Positions 47,578 to 59,299 of a DNA stretch of 64,000 bases are shown here, piece after piece. The DNA lies in assembly GCF_001540865.1 (NCBI RefSeq), contig NC_033632.1, positions 1,448,935-1,512,934 on the forward strand. The letters are read 5' to 3'. The notes beneath the pieces are model-generated. The model saw only the letters and a program-made list of their open reading frames with translations, did no database searches and was not told the origin of the DNA. Numbering within the stretch: position 1 is the stretch's first letter; each line of letters opens with the position of its first letter. A program made the translations under genes and the position numbers. This DNA comes from Ananas comosus. Taxonomy: Eukaryota > Streptophyta > Magnoliopsida > Poales > Bromeliaceae.

Positions 47578-48641
47578 GGCCCTGTTTGGATGCATAGTTA
47601 AAAAACTCCATGGAATTTTTTTTCTATGGTTTTGGTCTAAATGAAATACGGAATCCTGTAACTACAAAAAAATTCCACAGCTTCATTTTTAAGTTGTTTG
47701 GATACATATCATACAATTCCACAGTATTTATAACAATTAAATTTCTAAAATTTTAAAATTCAAAATTCAAAACTCAAAATTCAAAATTCAAAATTCAAAA
47801 TTTAAAAATAAAATTTTAAAAATTAAAAATAAAAATTCAAAATATAAAATTAAAATTTAAAATTTAAAATTTAAAAAGTAAATTAGATTTTATGTTTTAA
47901 ATTTGAATTTTGAAATTTGGAATTTGAAATTTCAAATTTGAAATTTGAAACTTTAAAATTTAAAACTTAAAGTATACCATTTAAACTTTAAATTTTGAAA
48001 TTTAAAAAATCTATAATTAAAATTTTAAATTTCAAATTTAATAATTTATAAATTTACATATTTATAAATTTAAAATTTTAAATTTAAGTTTAAATTTAAA
48101 TTTTGAAGATTGAAAATTAAAAATTAAAAATAAAATTAAAATTTGAAATTTGAAATTTGAAATTTGAACTTTTTGAAATTTGAAATTTGAAATTTGAAAT
48201 TTTAAAATTGAAAATTGAAAATTGAAAATTGAAAATTGAAAATTGAAATTTGAAATTTGAAATTTGAAATTTGAAGTTTTTGAAATTTAAAATTTAAAAT
48301 TTAAATTTTGAAGTTTTTGAAATTTGAAATTTGAAATTTAAATTTTGAAATTTAAAATCAAAATTAAATTTGAATTTTAAAATTTTAAAATTTGAAATCT
48401 AAAATTTTATGTTGAAATTTAAAATTTAAAAATTAATACATCTTTGGTAGCCCAAAATGGTGGAATTTTTTTCCTTTGGTTAAAGTTGATTGTAAGTTTA
48501 CTCCATTTTTTGGAGTATAGTATAACTATACTCCAAAAATTACTTCATTTTTTTTTCTTCCAAACGCTTCATAGGATTATTTTCCTACCAGCGTAGCATA
48601 GTTTAACTATGCTACGTTTTTAGAGGTATCCAAACGGGGCC
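47578..48641. mobile_element. Tourist-like element with a TTTGAAA-repeat interior
   Basis: Ends GGCCCTGTTTGGATGCATAG and GTATCCAAACGGGGCC, flanked by TAA at 47575-47577 and 48642-48644. 1064 bp. About 47755-48440 is built almost wholly from short words such as AAATTCAAA, AAATTTGAA and GAAAATT repeated many times, including runs of TTTGAAA units. No coding sequence. Confidence 0.85.
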
Positions 48642-48649
48642 TAAGTGTT

Positions 48650-49160
48650 ATTCAAAAACTTAATAGGATAGAAAAAGGTGTCATAGTCTCATAGAGGCAA
48701 ATATTTAAAAACTTGTACAGTATGACGCGTGGTGGCTTTTAGGAGACACGCCCAATAATCTTTGTTTCTTTTATTGATGCATGGTCGGCGTTGAAAGTTC
48801 TAGTTCGATTAAGTTCAAATCTTTTTACACCAAGCTCCCTAAGAACTTTTCGAAATAGCCTTAATTAATTAATTAATTAGATGCACATGGAACTGTTCTC
48901 TTTTTTTCTTCTCTTTTAATTTTCTTCTTTTTTGATTTGTAAATAAGCCACACACAAGAATATTTGGTCCTTTTGCATTCAAAATCAAATTATATATTAA
49001 ATTGAATAAAATGAACATAACGACCTAATTGTTTGCCAATAATAGTAGAGTTAGACAAGGATAAAATAAGATGCCAATATGCAAGGAAACTGGGGATATG
49101 AAATTCGTATTTATATATAGTGTCTACTCCATGACATAAATGAGGATTAATTCTCGATAC
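48650..49160. other. Intergenic, AT-rich, no gene seen
   Basis: 3' flank of the membrane protein gene that ends at 49165. Contains (TTAA)n at about 48862-48880. Confidence 0.5.
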
Positions 49161-49164
49161 AAAT

Positions 49165-49835
49165 TCAACGAGTAAAAGCGTACAGAACGATACCAACGTA
49201 GATCAGCATGGCCGACGGGACGAGGGTGAGGAGTACAACGACGGCGGCGACGGCGGCGACGCCACCTTCGCCACCGTGGCAGCCGATCCTCCCGAGCCTC
49301 ACCTGCACCAGGTTTACGAGGGCAACCATCAGGAACCCGACGGCGAACGTCGACCCTGCGGCGGAGGCGACGATCCCCGCGCGCAGCACCGCCCGGTTGA
49401 TCCGGGCAGTGGAGGCGGCAGACCGGGGGGCGGCGCACCGGCAGGTCACGGCCTGCTTGAGGCATAGGGCTATGATGCTGGAGAAAAGGAAGCAGGCGAA
49501 GGCGACAACGTGGCAGGTGACAAGATGTTCAACTGTGCGAACTCCGGTGCTGCACTTGTCTACTCGTGTTGAATATAAAATATAAAAATACTGTTATTCA
49601 GCGACAAAATTATTTTTGAAAGATAATTATTATTTGACAATTCTCGACCTTTGCCACCAGAGGAGGAGGGGTTCCAGGTGAGGCCGACGAAGGCGGCGAA
49701 GGTGAAGAGGGAGTTGGCATGGAGGATGCCGTCGAGAGCAGTGACGTGGATGGCAGTGGAGCCGCCATTGGGGCCGGCAACGGAGGTCGGGGTTCGGCCG
49801 CGGAGGATGGTGCTGGTGGTGGCGCCGCCGTCCAT
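49165..49835 (-). CDS. Uncharacterised plant four-helix membrane protein
   Basis: Two exons, 49835-49649 and 49559-49165, join in phase to 193 residues. Exon 1 reads VTALDGILHANSLFTFAAFVG; exon 2 has VEHLVTCHVVAFACFLFSSI then LCLKQAV, RAGIVASAAGSTFAVGFLMV, LVNLVQVRLGRIGC and a last hydrophobic segment ending YVGIVLYAFTR. This order (ALDGxxxxNSLFTxAVFVGL, FHVxSFxxFLFSSLxAxxLK, GSxxGxxFLMxxMVNxxQIRLG) matches a plant-specific family of unknown function. Four hydrophobic stretches suggest an integral membrane protein. An in-frame ATG also occurs at 49877, which would add 14 residues; I prefer 49835 because family proteins start close to the conserved block. The coding exons are GC-rich compared with their surroundings. 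Confidence 0.82.
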
Positions 49836-49899
49836 GAAGTGGTGTGGACTTTTTACTTCCCGCGCGCTATACTTCACGATGCCAAATCCTAGCGTTGCA

Positions 49900-52430
49900 A
49901 AAATTTCGATAGCGGAGAAAATTACCGACGCTTTTTAAATACGTCGGCGTAAACGCATATGTCGGCGAAGACTTTTTTTTTTTTTTTTTTTTTTAGTGAG
50001 CTGGTTGGAGAAATGGGAGCTAGGATTCGTGACTAGCCACGAGAAGTGCTTGATGAAAAGAACAAACAAAAGAAAAAAAAAAGTAAAAAGCAAAGAAGCT
50101 CGTGTTGGATGCAAATCACTTTTCAATGTAATTTAGTCGGATTAAATAAAATTAGTCCAGCAATTTAATTAGTTCTGTCTCAAATAAGCCCATTTTTTAG
50201 AACTTTTTGTTTATTTTAAGGGCGCCATTCTGATATAACATTTGTTTAAATTTATTTTAATCTAGTCCCTTCTTGAGTACACCTTTCAAGATTTAAAGAT
50301 CCAAAATAAGCGATAAAATATATTCATGCATGAATATTCAAGTGTTTTTAATGCAATCAAGTCACTTATCATGTCCTTATTATAAGTGTTAAATATAAAA
50401 ATATATAAACATCATTTTCTAACCGTTTATGTTTCAGAGTATAATAATTGTTTCACATGGTATCAGAACAGAAGGTTTTGAGTTCGAGTCACACAATACT
50501 CATAGTATTATTAATTTTCTCTCATTTAATTTAAATTCACGTCATGAGCCTAACAATAAGTCTCGAGCTCAAACACTACGGTTGTTTCACAGTATGCACT
50601 TTCACCAAAAATTAATTAATGAAATTTCAAAATTATTAGACATATGATATATGACTAAAATACAAGATTGATATTTCTTAAATTTTTTATGGAAAAAATA
50701 TTTGAGACGAGATGTAAAGTTCAAGTGGGATTTGCATAGTAGAAGAAAAGCAAAAAGAATTAAAAAAAAAAAAAAAAAAAAAAAAACTTAGAATGGTGAT
50801 CTTCTCTTTTTTTTTTATTTTATTAAGCCTTCTATAAATTAGCCGTCTTATAGAGTGTTAAAATTTAGGAAAAGAATTTTAAGATTTAAGCAAATGTTTA
50901 AAAATCAAATTTGAGATGAATCTCACGGTTCACCAAATTTGCTCAAAGAGATGTCATTGACAAAATCTCAATGATAGCACACAAGTAGTAGAACATTTGT
51001 TAACACTCATGCAGTAGACTTAATTAGATTTTAATAAATATATTTTACTTATAACTAATTTAATTCATTAATATCAACAGCTGCTGGAAAATGTTTTATA
51101 AAAGTGCTTCTCCATAATCCAAAATAATTTATTAGTGCTTCACTGTCTTGATTTTTGTATGATTTGGTAGTAGAGTTTGAAAGTTCTTTTGAATATTATG
51201 AGGTTTTAAATTGAGAATCAATAACTATTACAAAAGATAAAGGCTAGTGCTTTTGAATATAATTCTCTGCCTATAGTAAGAGCAGTGCACAATGGAAACA
51301 GTCTAGAATGCACCAGTTATATTACTGATGTGACATACTCTGCTAATCATATTATTTTTTTTGATTTATCCATCCCATTAGAATTATTAGAAATATTTTT
51401 ATTGTACTTTTCTTTCAAAAAAAAAATTATACATTGACTGATTATTGATAATATGGTGATAAACTTTTTCATGTTTGGTGTAATTATAAAATTAAATATG
51501 TTTTAATAAAATATAATCTGAAAGATATAATTAGAAAATTAATTTCAAATTTTGGCGGTTATTGATCTGGGTAACTCTTATAAAAAATTGCTCGGACTTG
51601 GTTCACTTCAATTCGTGAAATGTAAAATGCATGACCATCTACTGGAACAAAATTATTCAATCACCAATTTAAGAAATTGAGAAAATAACTTATTAAAGAA
51701 AAAATAATTTTTATAATCTTTATTTAAGAAAAATAATTTGCTTCAAATAGTTAGTAGGCAAACCAATTATTCAATCAGATAATATTACCATAATTTTTAT
51801 AAAATATTTTTCAAATAAATTCATACAAATATATAATTTGATATTTTTGACAATACATATGGCAAAATTTTATACCTTCACGTTCATAACTCATTTACCT
51901 AATAAATAATATATTAAAATAAATAAATCTTTTTACCATCCCAAGAGACAAAGTCCATAACCCATTTACCCAAGAAACAATATATTAAAAAAATTAAATT
52001 TCTTTATCTTCCCAAGAGACAAAAAGCAATTTCACTCCCCACATTGCACCTCTCTCTTCCCTAACTAATAAATTATCGCTTCATCTTTTCACCTTCCTAA
52101 AAAATAATATATTAAAAAAATAAATCTTTTCACTTTTTTTTAAAAAAAATTTATCTCTTTGTACCTCTCTCTCTCTCCTACCAATAGATCTCTTTTTCTA
52201 TTCACCTTCTCAAGAAATAAAATATTAAAAAAATAAATTTTTTTACCTTTTCAAGAGATAATATACTAAAAAAATAAACTCCTCTCTCTTTCTCTCTCTT
52301 TCTCTTTTTCTCCCTCTACAAGATCCATGCTGTAACAACCCTGAAGAATAAATGGTAGAAGTAGTAGTAGCATTAGTAGTTAGATGTAGAAGAGGAGTAA
52401 AGGTAGCAGCTTTACTAGCTAGAAGAAGAA
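49900..52430. other. Intergenic, AT-rich, with simple repeats
   Basis: Poly-T at 49974-49995 and poly-A at 50762-50787. A block at 51290-51480 resembles 31230-31400. From about 51880 to 52280 a phrase like AAGA.ATAATATATTAAAAAAATAAAT..TTTT.CCTTC.CAAGAGA recurs about five times, a degenerate tandem repeat of roughly 80-110 bp. No gene. Confidence 0.55.
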
Positions 52431-52930
52431 TAAGTGGCAGCAGCAGGTGGAGAGGAGGAGGTGCGGCAGGTGGGCCGACGAGAAGCGTCTTCGAAGGGCT
52501 CAGGCGAGCTTAACGGAACAGTCGGGCGAGAGGTAGTCCGGGTGGAGCTCTGGTGGGGACGACGAAGCTAGGGCATCCTCAAAGCTCGGAGAGGGCGCTG
52601 GGATGTCCAATGGAGTCCATGGAGTTGGGGCGAAGAAGAGGACTGGCGGATCGAAGCTTCAGGATCTCGGAGCGGAGGCAAAACGCGAACCCAGTACCCG
52701 CAGGGTCGCGGATGATGCGGAGAAGAAGGAGTCCGACGCCGATTGCCCGTTTATAGGCGGATCGGGTGGGCCGAACCTCGGATCGGGTGCAATTAGCGAA
52801 CCCAAGGCCCGCCGGGTAGCGGATGATGCGGATAAGGTCGAGCCCGATATCCAATCACCCGATTACATGATGCTCATGGACTTGTCAAGCCAACGGGGGC
52901 CCCATTACCACAGAATTAGCAGCCCATGAG
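52430..52930. other. GC-rich island of unknown origin
   Basis: Strongly GC-rich DNA inside AT-rich surroundings. It contains an internal direct repeat: GCGAACCCAGTACCCGCAGG followed by GTCGCGGATGATGCGG, and GCGAACCCAAGGCCCGCCGG followed by GTAGCGGATGATGCGG, about 115 bp apart. Frames of about 70-110 residues exist on both strands but show no known domain. A retrotransposon fragment or a captured gene piece is possible. Confidence 0.4.
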
Positions 52931-53620
52931 GCCCATATCTCATATTAGCACTTTTGCTGTTTAGCCCTCAGATAGTAGTTAATTTTCCTTTCAGTTCAAG
53001 TCACCAAGTAGTATAAATGTCAAGTGTAATGTAAACAGGGATCTATCGATGAAATGAAATATTGCTTATCTTCTTCCCCAATCCTTCTCGAAACCCTTCT
53101 TTGCTTCTAAGCTCCCTAATTCTCCTCTCTCTTCTCTACTTCTAATCCCTACCCTTATCTCTCTGTATCTCTCTCTGTCTCTCTCTCATTCCCATCATCT
53201 CCCAATTCACGCTCCTCAATCCGAGGTCTCATCGGATCGCGATTGGGATCAGGTTGGTCACGCCATCATCCCGGTTAGCCATCCATCTCCATCGAGGGTT
53301 GCTAACAGGTCCGGTACATAACACATGCATCCTAACCAATAAGATTCTGAAAAATTCGAGATCACGAATCTCACGTCATTCTCACAAATTTTCTAAATTC
53401 GCTCTAGATTTGAAGAAATCTAATAAAAAAATCTAAATTTGGGTTTTGGAACTCTATAAATTCATGATGAGAAAGAAGCCAAGAGGGGATGGAGCGGACA
53501 GCCAATAGGGAATCCGCGAGGGCGCATGAGGAGAAACGCGTCCATACCTAGCCCACATCCATGTATTAACTTAAAAAAACAAAAGGAAAAAAAAGAATGC
53601 AGAGGGAGAAGAAGGAGAAG

Positions 53621-53624
<4 letters not shown>

Positions 53625-53660
<36 letters not shown>
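53625..53660. repeat. (TA)n microsatellite
   Basis: Long TA tract immediately left of the foldback element at 53661. Confidence 0.95.
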
Positions 53661-53662
<2 letters not shown>

Positions 53663-54197
53663 GTGCTGGTATGTTTATGAAAGCACGGAGGTCTCCGTGC
53701 TTTCAAGTTGTTTTTGATGTTCGGATTTTCGAATCGACGATCGGCTCCGTTAGAGTTGATCTAGAGTATTTGAAGTACATAGAAAATAAATTTTACGATT
53801 TTTCGATATCATTTGCCTAGTGATCGAAGGAGCTCAAAATCAATAATTTTAACGGCCGTGGTGAGCCGGTTGCAAGTTTAACAGTGTAGAAATATCGAAA
53901 TCATATAAAATTTTGATAGAAAATTCTTTATACCTTATAAAACAAGATCAATAACTTTGATCTAAAATTTTAATGTCATATCGTCATATTTTATAAGATT
54001 TTTATTTTCAGCCGTTGATTTTAAGCCACTTCGATCAATAGGCAAATGATATCAAAAAATCATAAAATTTATTTTCTAAATAATTCAAATACTCTAAATC
54101 AAGTCTAACGGAGCCGATTGTCGATTCGAAAGTTCAAACATCGAAAATAAAATGAAAGCACGGAGCCTTCCGTGCTTCCATAAGCATCCTATATATA
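53661..54197. mobile_element. Foldback element in a (TA)n tract, family B
   Basis: Left end contains the hairpin GAAAGCACGGAG-GT-CTCCGTGCTTTC; right end the related GAAAGCACGGAGCCTTCCGTGC. Inverted homology continues inward (TCGAATCGACGATCGGCTCC / GGAGCCGATTGTCGATTCGA). The right side returns to a short TATATA. The element at 63645 is a second, truncated copy of the same family. Non-coding. Confidence 0.85.
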
Positions 54198-54930
54198 GTT
54201 GGCAGGGAGAAGTTGACACCGCCACCGCCGCTTATCTCCCGCCACTGCCGCTACCCTGCTGTTGCGAAGCCGCCGAGTCTGTCGTTGCCGCATCCACCGC
54301 CATAGTTGCTACCATCGACGCTAATGCCAACATCACCGACTCCGACGCAGCTGCAGCCGCAGCCGCAGCCGCGTCCCCCAGCTGACGCCGTCGAGGCAGA
54401 ATCTTATTAAAAGCAAATAAAAAAAAGGAAAAAGGTGCGAAGCAGTTTTTTTTTTTTAAAAAAAAAATATACTATTTTTTACTCTCTAATTAGCTTTCCA
54501 ATGAATTAAATTTTTTTAAAATTTTTTTAAATTATTTTATTTGAAACATAAACTCTTAATATTGGTTGGTAAATATTTTGATATTGGAAAGTTAACGATT
54601 TTTTTCGATATATTATATTTTTAATTTTTTTAAATAAATTTTTAATTTTTAATTTTTAATAATTATATATTAATTAATTAAAATTTTGTTTATTCGCAGC
54701 GAAGCGCGGATTTTATACTAGTTATGATCAATTTCACAATTTAGTCTTTTTATAATTGATTTTGATCTAATTTTTGAAACTTTATGTATAAATAAGTCTT
54801 TTTATAATTGAGCTTGACTTTATATTTTTTTTTTCTAAAAATTAAATAATAAAAAATATATATTATTTATATAATTATATATTTATATATATATAAATAT
54901 ATATATAAATATAAATTAAATAAATTATAT
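54198..54930. other. Intergenic, with a short GC-rich (GCAGCC)n patch
   Basis: 54215-54385 is rich in CCGCC and GCAGCC units; translation is Ala/Thr low complexity. The rest is AT-rich with TATATA runs. No gene supported. Confidence 0.5.
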
Positions 54931-54939
54931 AAATATAAA

Positions 54940-55230
54940 ATATATGTATTCGAGCTGTTATCGAGCCGAACACGAGCGAGCTGACCCTGACTCGTGTTCG
55001 ACTCGTTTATTAAACGAGCTGAAAAATAGCCAGCTCCATCTCACTCGTGTTCGGCGCGTTAACACCCCTAGCCTAGTTGGTTCTTCTTTATTAAACGAGC
55101 TGAAAAATTCTGCTCATATTCGGCTCATTTACTAAACGAACAATTCGATCTCGAGCTCATTTTAAATCGAACACAAGCTGGCTCACAAACAGTCGGTTAG
55201 ATTGCCGTCCCTAGTTTGGACATCCACCCC
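54940..55230. repeat. GAGCTGAAAAAT / CGAGC-rich dispersed repeat remnant
   Basis: Internally repeated phrases ATTAAACGAGCTGAAAAAT (55010 and 55090) and CTCGTGTTCG (about 54990, 55044). Such CGAACACGAGC-type tracts are common degenerate repeats in plant genomes. No coding sequence. Confidence 0.5.
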
Positions 55231-55457
55231 TAGTTTAGACATCCATGTGCGATAGTATAGTTTAGACATCCATGTACGAGAAAAGGATGGAATCACATGC
55301 AGTGATCTTGTATCCCGAGCCTTCTATTTGAATATCAAAAAATATAATATTTTAAAATATGACAAGTTAGTTTTTCTACTTATTCAAATACAGGGCAAAA
55401 CAATTTTAACTGCACTTAAATAAAAAAAAAAATTAATAAAAAGTTGAGTGCATCTTA

Positions 55458-56172
55458 GAGGCTATTTGGTTGCATTTATTTTCAACTGTATTACAGTTAA
55501 AAATACATACATCTATTAATTTTTTATTTGATTTGGTGCAGTTAGACCCAACTGCTGCAGTTGCATTTGTATGAGAAGACCCAACTACAGCAATTGGTAC
55601 TGCAGCAAAATTGGCCGCAGTACCAACTGCAGTAGTTGAGCCGGAGTCCGCTCACCGATTAAAAAAATAAACAAAGTGTGAATTTTTTTTTCATACAATT
55701 CTTTTTTAGCTTTTTTTTCCAAAAATATATATTTATGAAATCTAATAGAATTTAGTAATATCTATTAGGATCAATAAATTTTTTTCATACGCTTCTTATT
55801 TTCCAGTTTGCTAATTTAATAATATCTTAATTTTTTTTTTGACCAAATTTATAATATATTTATATTTAAAATTTATTAAATTCATATATAATTTATAATA
55901 CATAAATTATACATAGATATAAAAGTCTTAATTAATAATTAAAACATAATTACGTTATACTCAGAAGAGGTAATATCATATTTCTATCTAAAAATTAATA
56001 AAATTTATAAATATAAATCTAAATTGCAGACTACCAAACAGAAGAAATATAAGTGCAGCAATTGTAACTGTATAAAACCAAATAGACTAGATATAATTAT
56101 GACTGCAGCATTTACAACTGTATGTACTTCAAACTATATTATTTTTGCAATTACATCCAACCAAACGGCCCC
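55458..56172. mobile_element. Tourist-like MITE
   Basis: Ends GAGGCTATTTGGTTGCATTT and TACATCCAACCAAACGGCCCC, flanked by TTA at 55455-55457 and 56173-56175. 715 bp, with several GCAGTTG-rich words near the left end and matching inverted words (GCAGCATTTACAACTG) on the right. Non-coding. Confidence 0.83.
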
Positions 56173-56179
56173 TTAAAGG

Positions 56180-56740
56180 GTAAGCTTTTTTAAATTTTAT
56201 TAATTAGCCAGTATTTTTAATTTATTAATAAATTATATATTATTGCTTATATCATTTTAAAATTATAACTTGATTTAATTAATATTTGCAATTTATTTAC
56301 TAGAAATATAACAGTGGAGACCTACCTCGGTTGATGTTGTAATATTTTGGTGCAAACTGATCCAGGCTGATCCTAAATCACACATCCATGTTATTTTTTA
56401 TCTGCACGGGACATTGGCTGGAATTTTTTTTTTTTTTTTAAAAAAAAAACTCAACTCAAGTGCTTCTTATTTTGGGCACATGGGATAATGCAGTCTCGTA
56501 TTATTTATTTATTTATTTTAAAATTTTATTAAGCCGACGACAACGAGACAAAGCTGGAATTTTCAACTTTTTGCTCATCTTCAGACTTCAGTATACCTAA
56601 TCACTAAAATATTTGTAAAAAAAAATTTAATAAATATATAATTTTTCGGACCTATCACTTTGCAAATAGCGTTCACTGCACATCTCAACCCCTTCAGATG
56701 CGCCTTATCCTCTCTATCCATCGCCGCCGCAGCCGTCCCC
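56180..56740. other. Upstream region of the UGT gene
   Basis: AT-rich, with poly-T/poly-A near 56427-56450; becomes GC-rich at about 56660-56800 where the leader begins. No separate gene. Confidence 0.5.
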
Positions 56741-56798
56741 TTTGTTCTTCTCCTCCTTCTCCGCCGCCTACAAGCTAGTCGGTCATAAAATTACCAAA

Positions 56799-58347
56799 AT
56801 GCCCCGTCGGCAATTGCTCCTTTTCCCCCTCCCCTTCCAGGGCCACATCAACCCCATGTTCGAGCTCGCTGCGCTCCTCCACTCCCGCAGTGGCTGCAGC
56901 GGCGGCGGAGGAGGCGGAGGCGATGGGGTCGACTTCTCTATCACCATACTCCACACAACAACACACCCCATAACTTCCCCCATGCATCCATCCTACCGCT
57001 ACGTGTCCTTGGCGCCCGTCGACGACGAACTTTCGAATAGCAACTGCGACCGCGAGCTCCCCCCGATCGTCGAAGACGTCGTGCTGCACATCTTCCACCT
57101 CAATGCGCGATTCGAAGCATCGTTCCGGGACCGGGTGGCGGCGATGCTGGAGGACGCCGAAGAGGAGCCGGTTGCGTGCGTGATCGCCGATGCGCACTGG
57201 TTCGCGGTGCACGCGGCGGCGAGGCGGCTCGGCGTCCCCAGCGTGGCGCTGCGGACCGGAAGCGCCGCGAGCTTCTGTAGCTTCATGGCGTACCCGCTTC
57301 TCATGCAGAAGGGGTATATTCCGGTCAAAGGTAAATGTGTGTGTATATAGGTTGTGACCAGTTAATCTCTCTCTCTCTCTCTCTTTCTCCCTCGTTTTTT
57401 TTCCCTTTTTGTAAAAAAATATCTACGCTTCAATTAATTATTTTGCGCCAGAATCTGAATTAAACGAGGCAGTGGAGGAGGTGCCCCCCATGCGGGTCCG
57501 AGACCTGCCCCGCGTGGACCAGAGCGACCCGGTCGCGGTCGCGGAGCTGCTAGCCAAAGTCGTCGCCGGAGTCCGAAACTCCTCGGGCCTCATCCTCAAC
57601 GCCGCCGAATTAATGGAATCCGCTGAGGTCGACAAAATCCGGCGCGAACTTGCCCATATTCAGGTCTTTGCCATCGGCCCCCTCCACAAGTTCACACCCC
57701 TCGCCGCGCAGCCCAACCAGCTTCCCCCCGACCGCACCTGCCTCGCTTGGCTCGACGCGCAGCCCGCGGCCTCTGTCCTGTACGTCAGCTTCGGGAGCGT
57801 GGCCTCGCTTCCCGAGAAGCACTTCGTCGAAACGGCGTTCGGGCTCGCGCTCAGCGGCCGCGCTTTCCTGTGGGTGGTTCGCCCCGGCTCGGTCCGTGGG
57901 CCCCGCGGGGCGGCGGTCGAAACTAAGTTGCCGGAAGGGTTCGAGGAGACAACGCGTGGCAGGGGAAGGGTGGTGGAGTGGGCCCCGCAGCAGGAGGTGC
58001 TGCGGCACCGCGCGGTGGGCGCGTTCTGGACGCACTGCGGCTGGAACTCGACTCTGGAAGCGATCTCCGAGGGGGTGCCGCTGATCTGCGCGCCGCAGTT
58101 CGGGGACCAGATGGGGAACGCGCGGTACGCGACGCGCGTCTGGGGAATCGCGGCGGAGGTGGAGGGGGAGCTCTGGGAGCGGGGGAGAATCGCTGCGGTG
58201 ATTAAGGCTGTGATGGAGGGGAGAGAGGGGGAGGAGATGCGAGAGAGGGCGAGGGAGTTGAAGCAGAAATTATCGGCGAGCGTGAGTAGAGGGGGGTCTT
58301 CTCATGCGGGCGCAGAAAGATTGGTGGAATATTTGAAAAGTTTGTAA
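56799..58347 (+). CDS. Family 1 UDP-glycosyltransferase, UGT76-like
   Basis: Two exons, 56799-57330 and 57452-58347, join in phase to 475 residues. The N-terminal acceptor domain begins with FPLPFQGHINPM, carrying catalytic His16, and the partner Asp131 lies in CVIADAHWF. The C-terminal donor domain has the complete 44-residue PSPG box at 354-397 (WAPQQEVLRHRAVGAFWTHC through FGDQ). Ending in Gln favours UDP-glucose. It should glucosylate a small molecule in the cytosol; the acceptor is unknown. The pattern (ELPPxRVRDL, SSGLILNTxxxLE) fits the UGT76 group that includes maize BX8, but this does not prove the substrate. A Gly-rich insertion (about 31-42) is unusual. An upstream in-frame codon region exists, but ATG 56799 agrees with family starts. 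The gene is very GC-rich. A second, inverted copy of exon 2 lies 952 bp downstream. Confidence 0.93.
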
Positions 58348-58763
58348 AACATCAAGCGCGTTGGTCGCCGCACCTAATGTTTCAAAAAAATTGGCGTCTA
58401 ATCGAGTTTGGTTCAGTCAATTAGACCTGGATATGGTTAATCAGTTTGGAACAATCAAGTCAGATTCGATAGGAATTGGGTTTTGCCTTGTTGTAGTCGA
58501 ATTGACGGAGCACGCATCAAGTCCTACTGATTAATTAGATCGAGCCTAAATTCAGCTCGTGGGTCGGGTTCAACCTACATGTTATTCAGGTTTTGCGTAA
58601 TTTTCATGTCTTAATTAATTATAGCTACTGATGCATTGGGTAATTGAAGTTACAATGGTTTAGTCGTGTCAAGCCTCAATTTATTGCCAGTGAAAGCGCT
58701 TGCTTAGTACGGGTTTGTTTAACGCTGCTATAAAATTGAGTGTTTTTAATAAACTATTACGTA

Positions 58764-58914
58764 ACCGATCGTCCCTAAAGCAAGTGGCAAAAGACTTGGT
58801 GGTTGATACCCGAGGTTCCAAGTTCTAATCCTAGTCGATTCACATTTTCAGCTAAGTTTATTTCTTAATGAAATAAACGAAGCAGGTAGCGTGCTATCTA
58901 TCTCTCTAAAAAAA
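58764..58914 (+). mobile_element. tRNA-derived SINE, copy 3
   Basis: Starts ACCGATCGTCCCTAAAGCAA, has a mutated B box (GTTCTAATCC), ends GAAGCAGGTAGCGTGCTATC, CTCTCT and poly-A. Flanked by ATTACGTA(A) at 58756-58763 and 58915-58923. It lies in the spacer between the two UGT copies. Confidence 0.88.
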
Positions 58915-59299
58915 ATTACGTAAATAATAATATTAGAAAAGGTGTTGGTAGGAATAATTTTATCTGATTATTATAGATAACTGAGAACTACTATAAATTA
59001 GTGTTTGGGTATAAAGGAGGGACCCTTATTCCCAATACAAACGCTACCGTAGAAAACATTTTGTCCCACGACAATTTAACATTCCATAATTTATTAACAA
59101 TTTATTTTATATATTATAATTTCATTACTTGAGATATTATTTTGTTATTCTACTTAATGATAGAATTATATATTAAAATTAAAATAAAATTATAATTTAG
59201 TTAAGTACTTTTTTGAATCACAAGGTGGAAAAAGAAAAATGAAAATTTTATAATTTTGAAAATTGGCTGCTGCAAGCCTGCAACCAAAGCGCACGAAGT

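Noticed and set aside
47755..48440. CRISPR-like or satellite array
   Set aside because: There is no constant repeat-spacer structure, only short AT words inside a Tourist-like element of a plant genome.
54152..54385. A 77-aa Ala/Thr-rich protein
   Set aside because: It starts inside a foldback element and runs into a GCAGCC repeat; no domain.
57650..58205. Frames of 144 and 75 aa overlapping the UGT
   Set aside because: Alternative-frame shadows of the GC-rich UGT exon 2.
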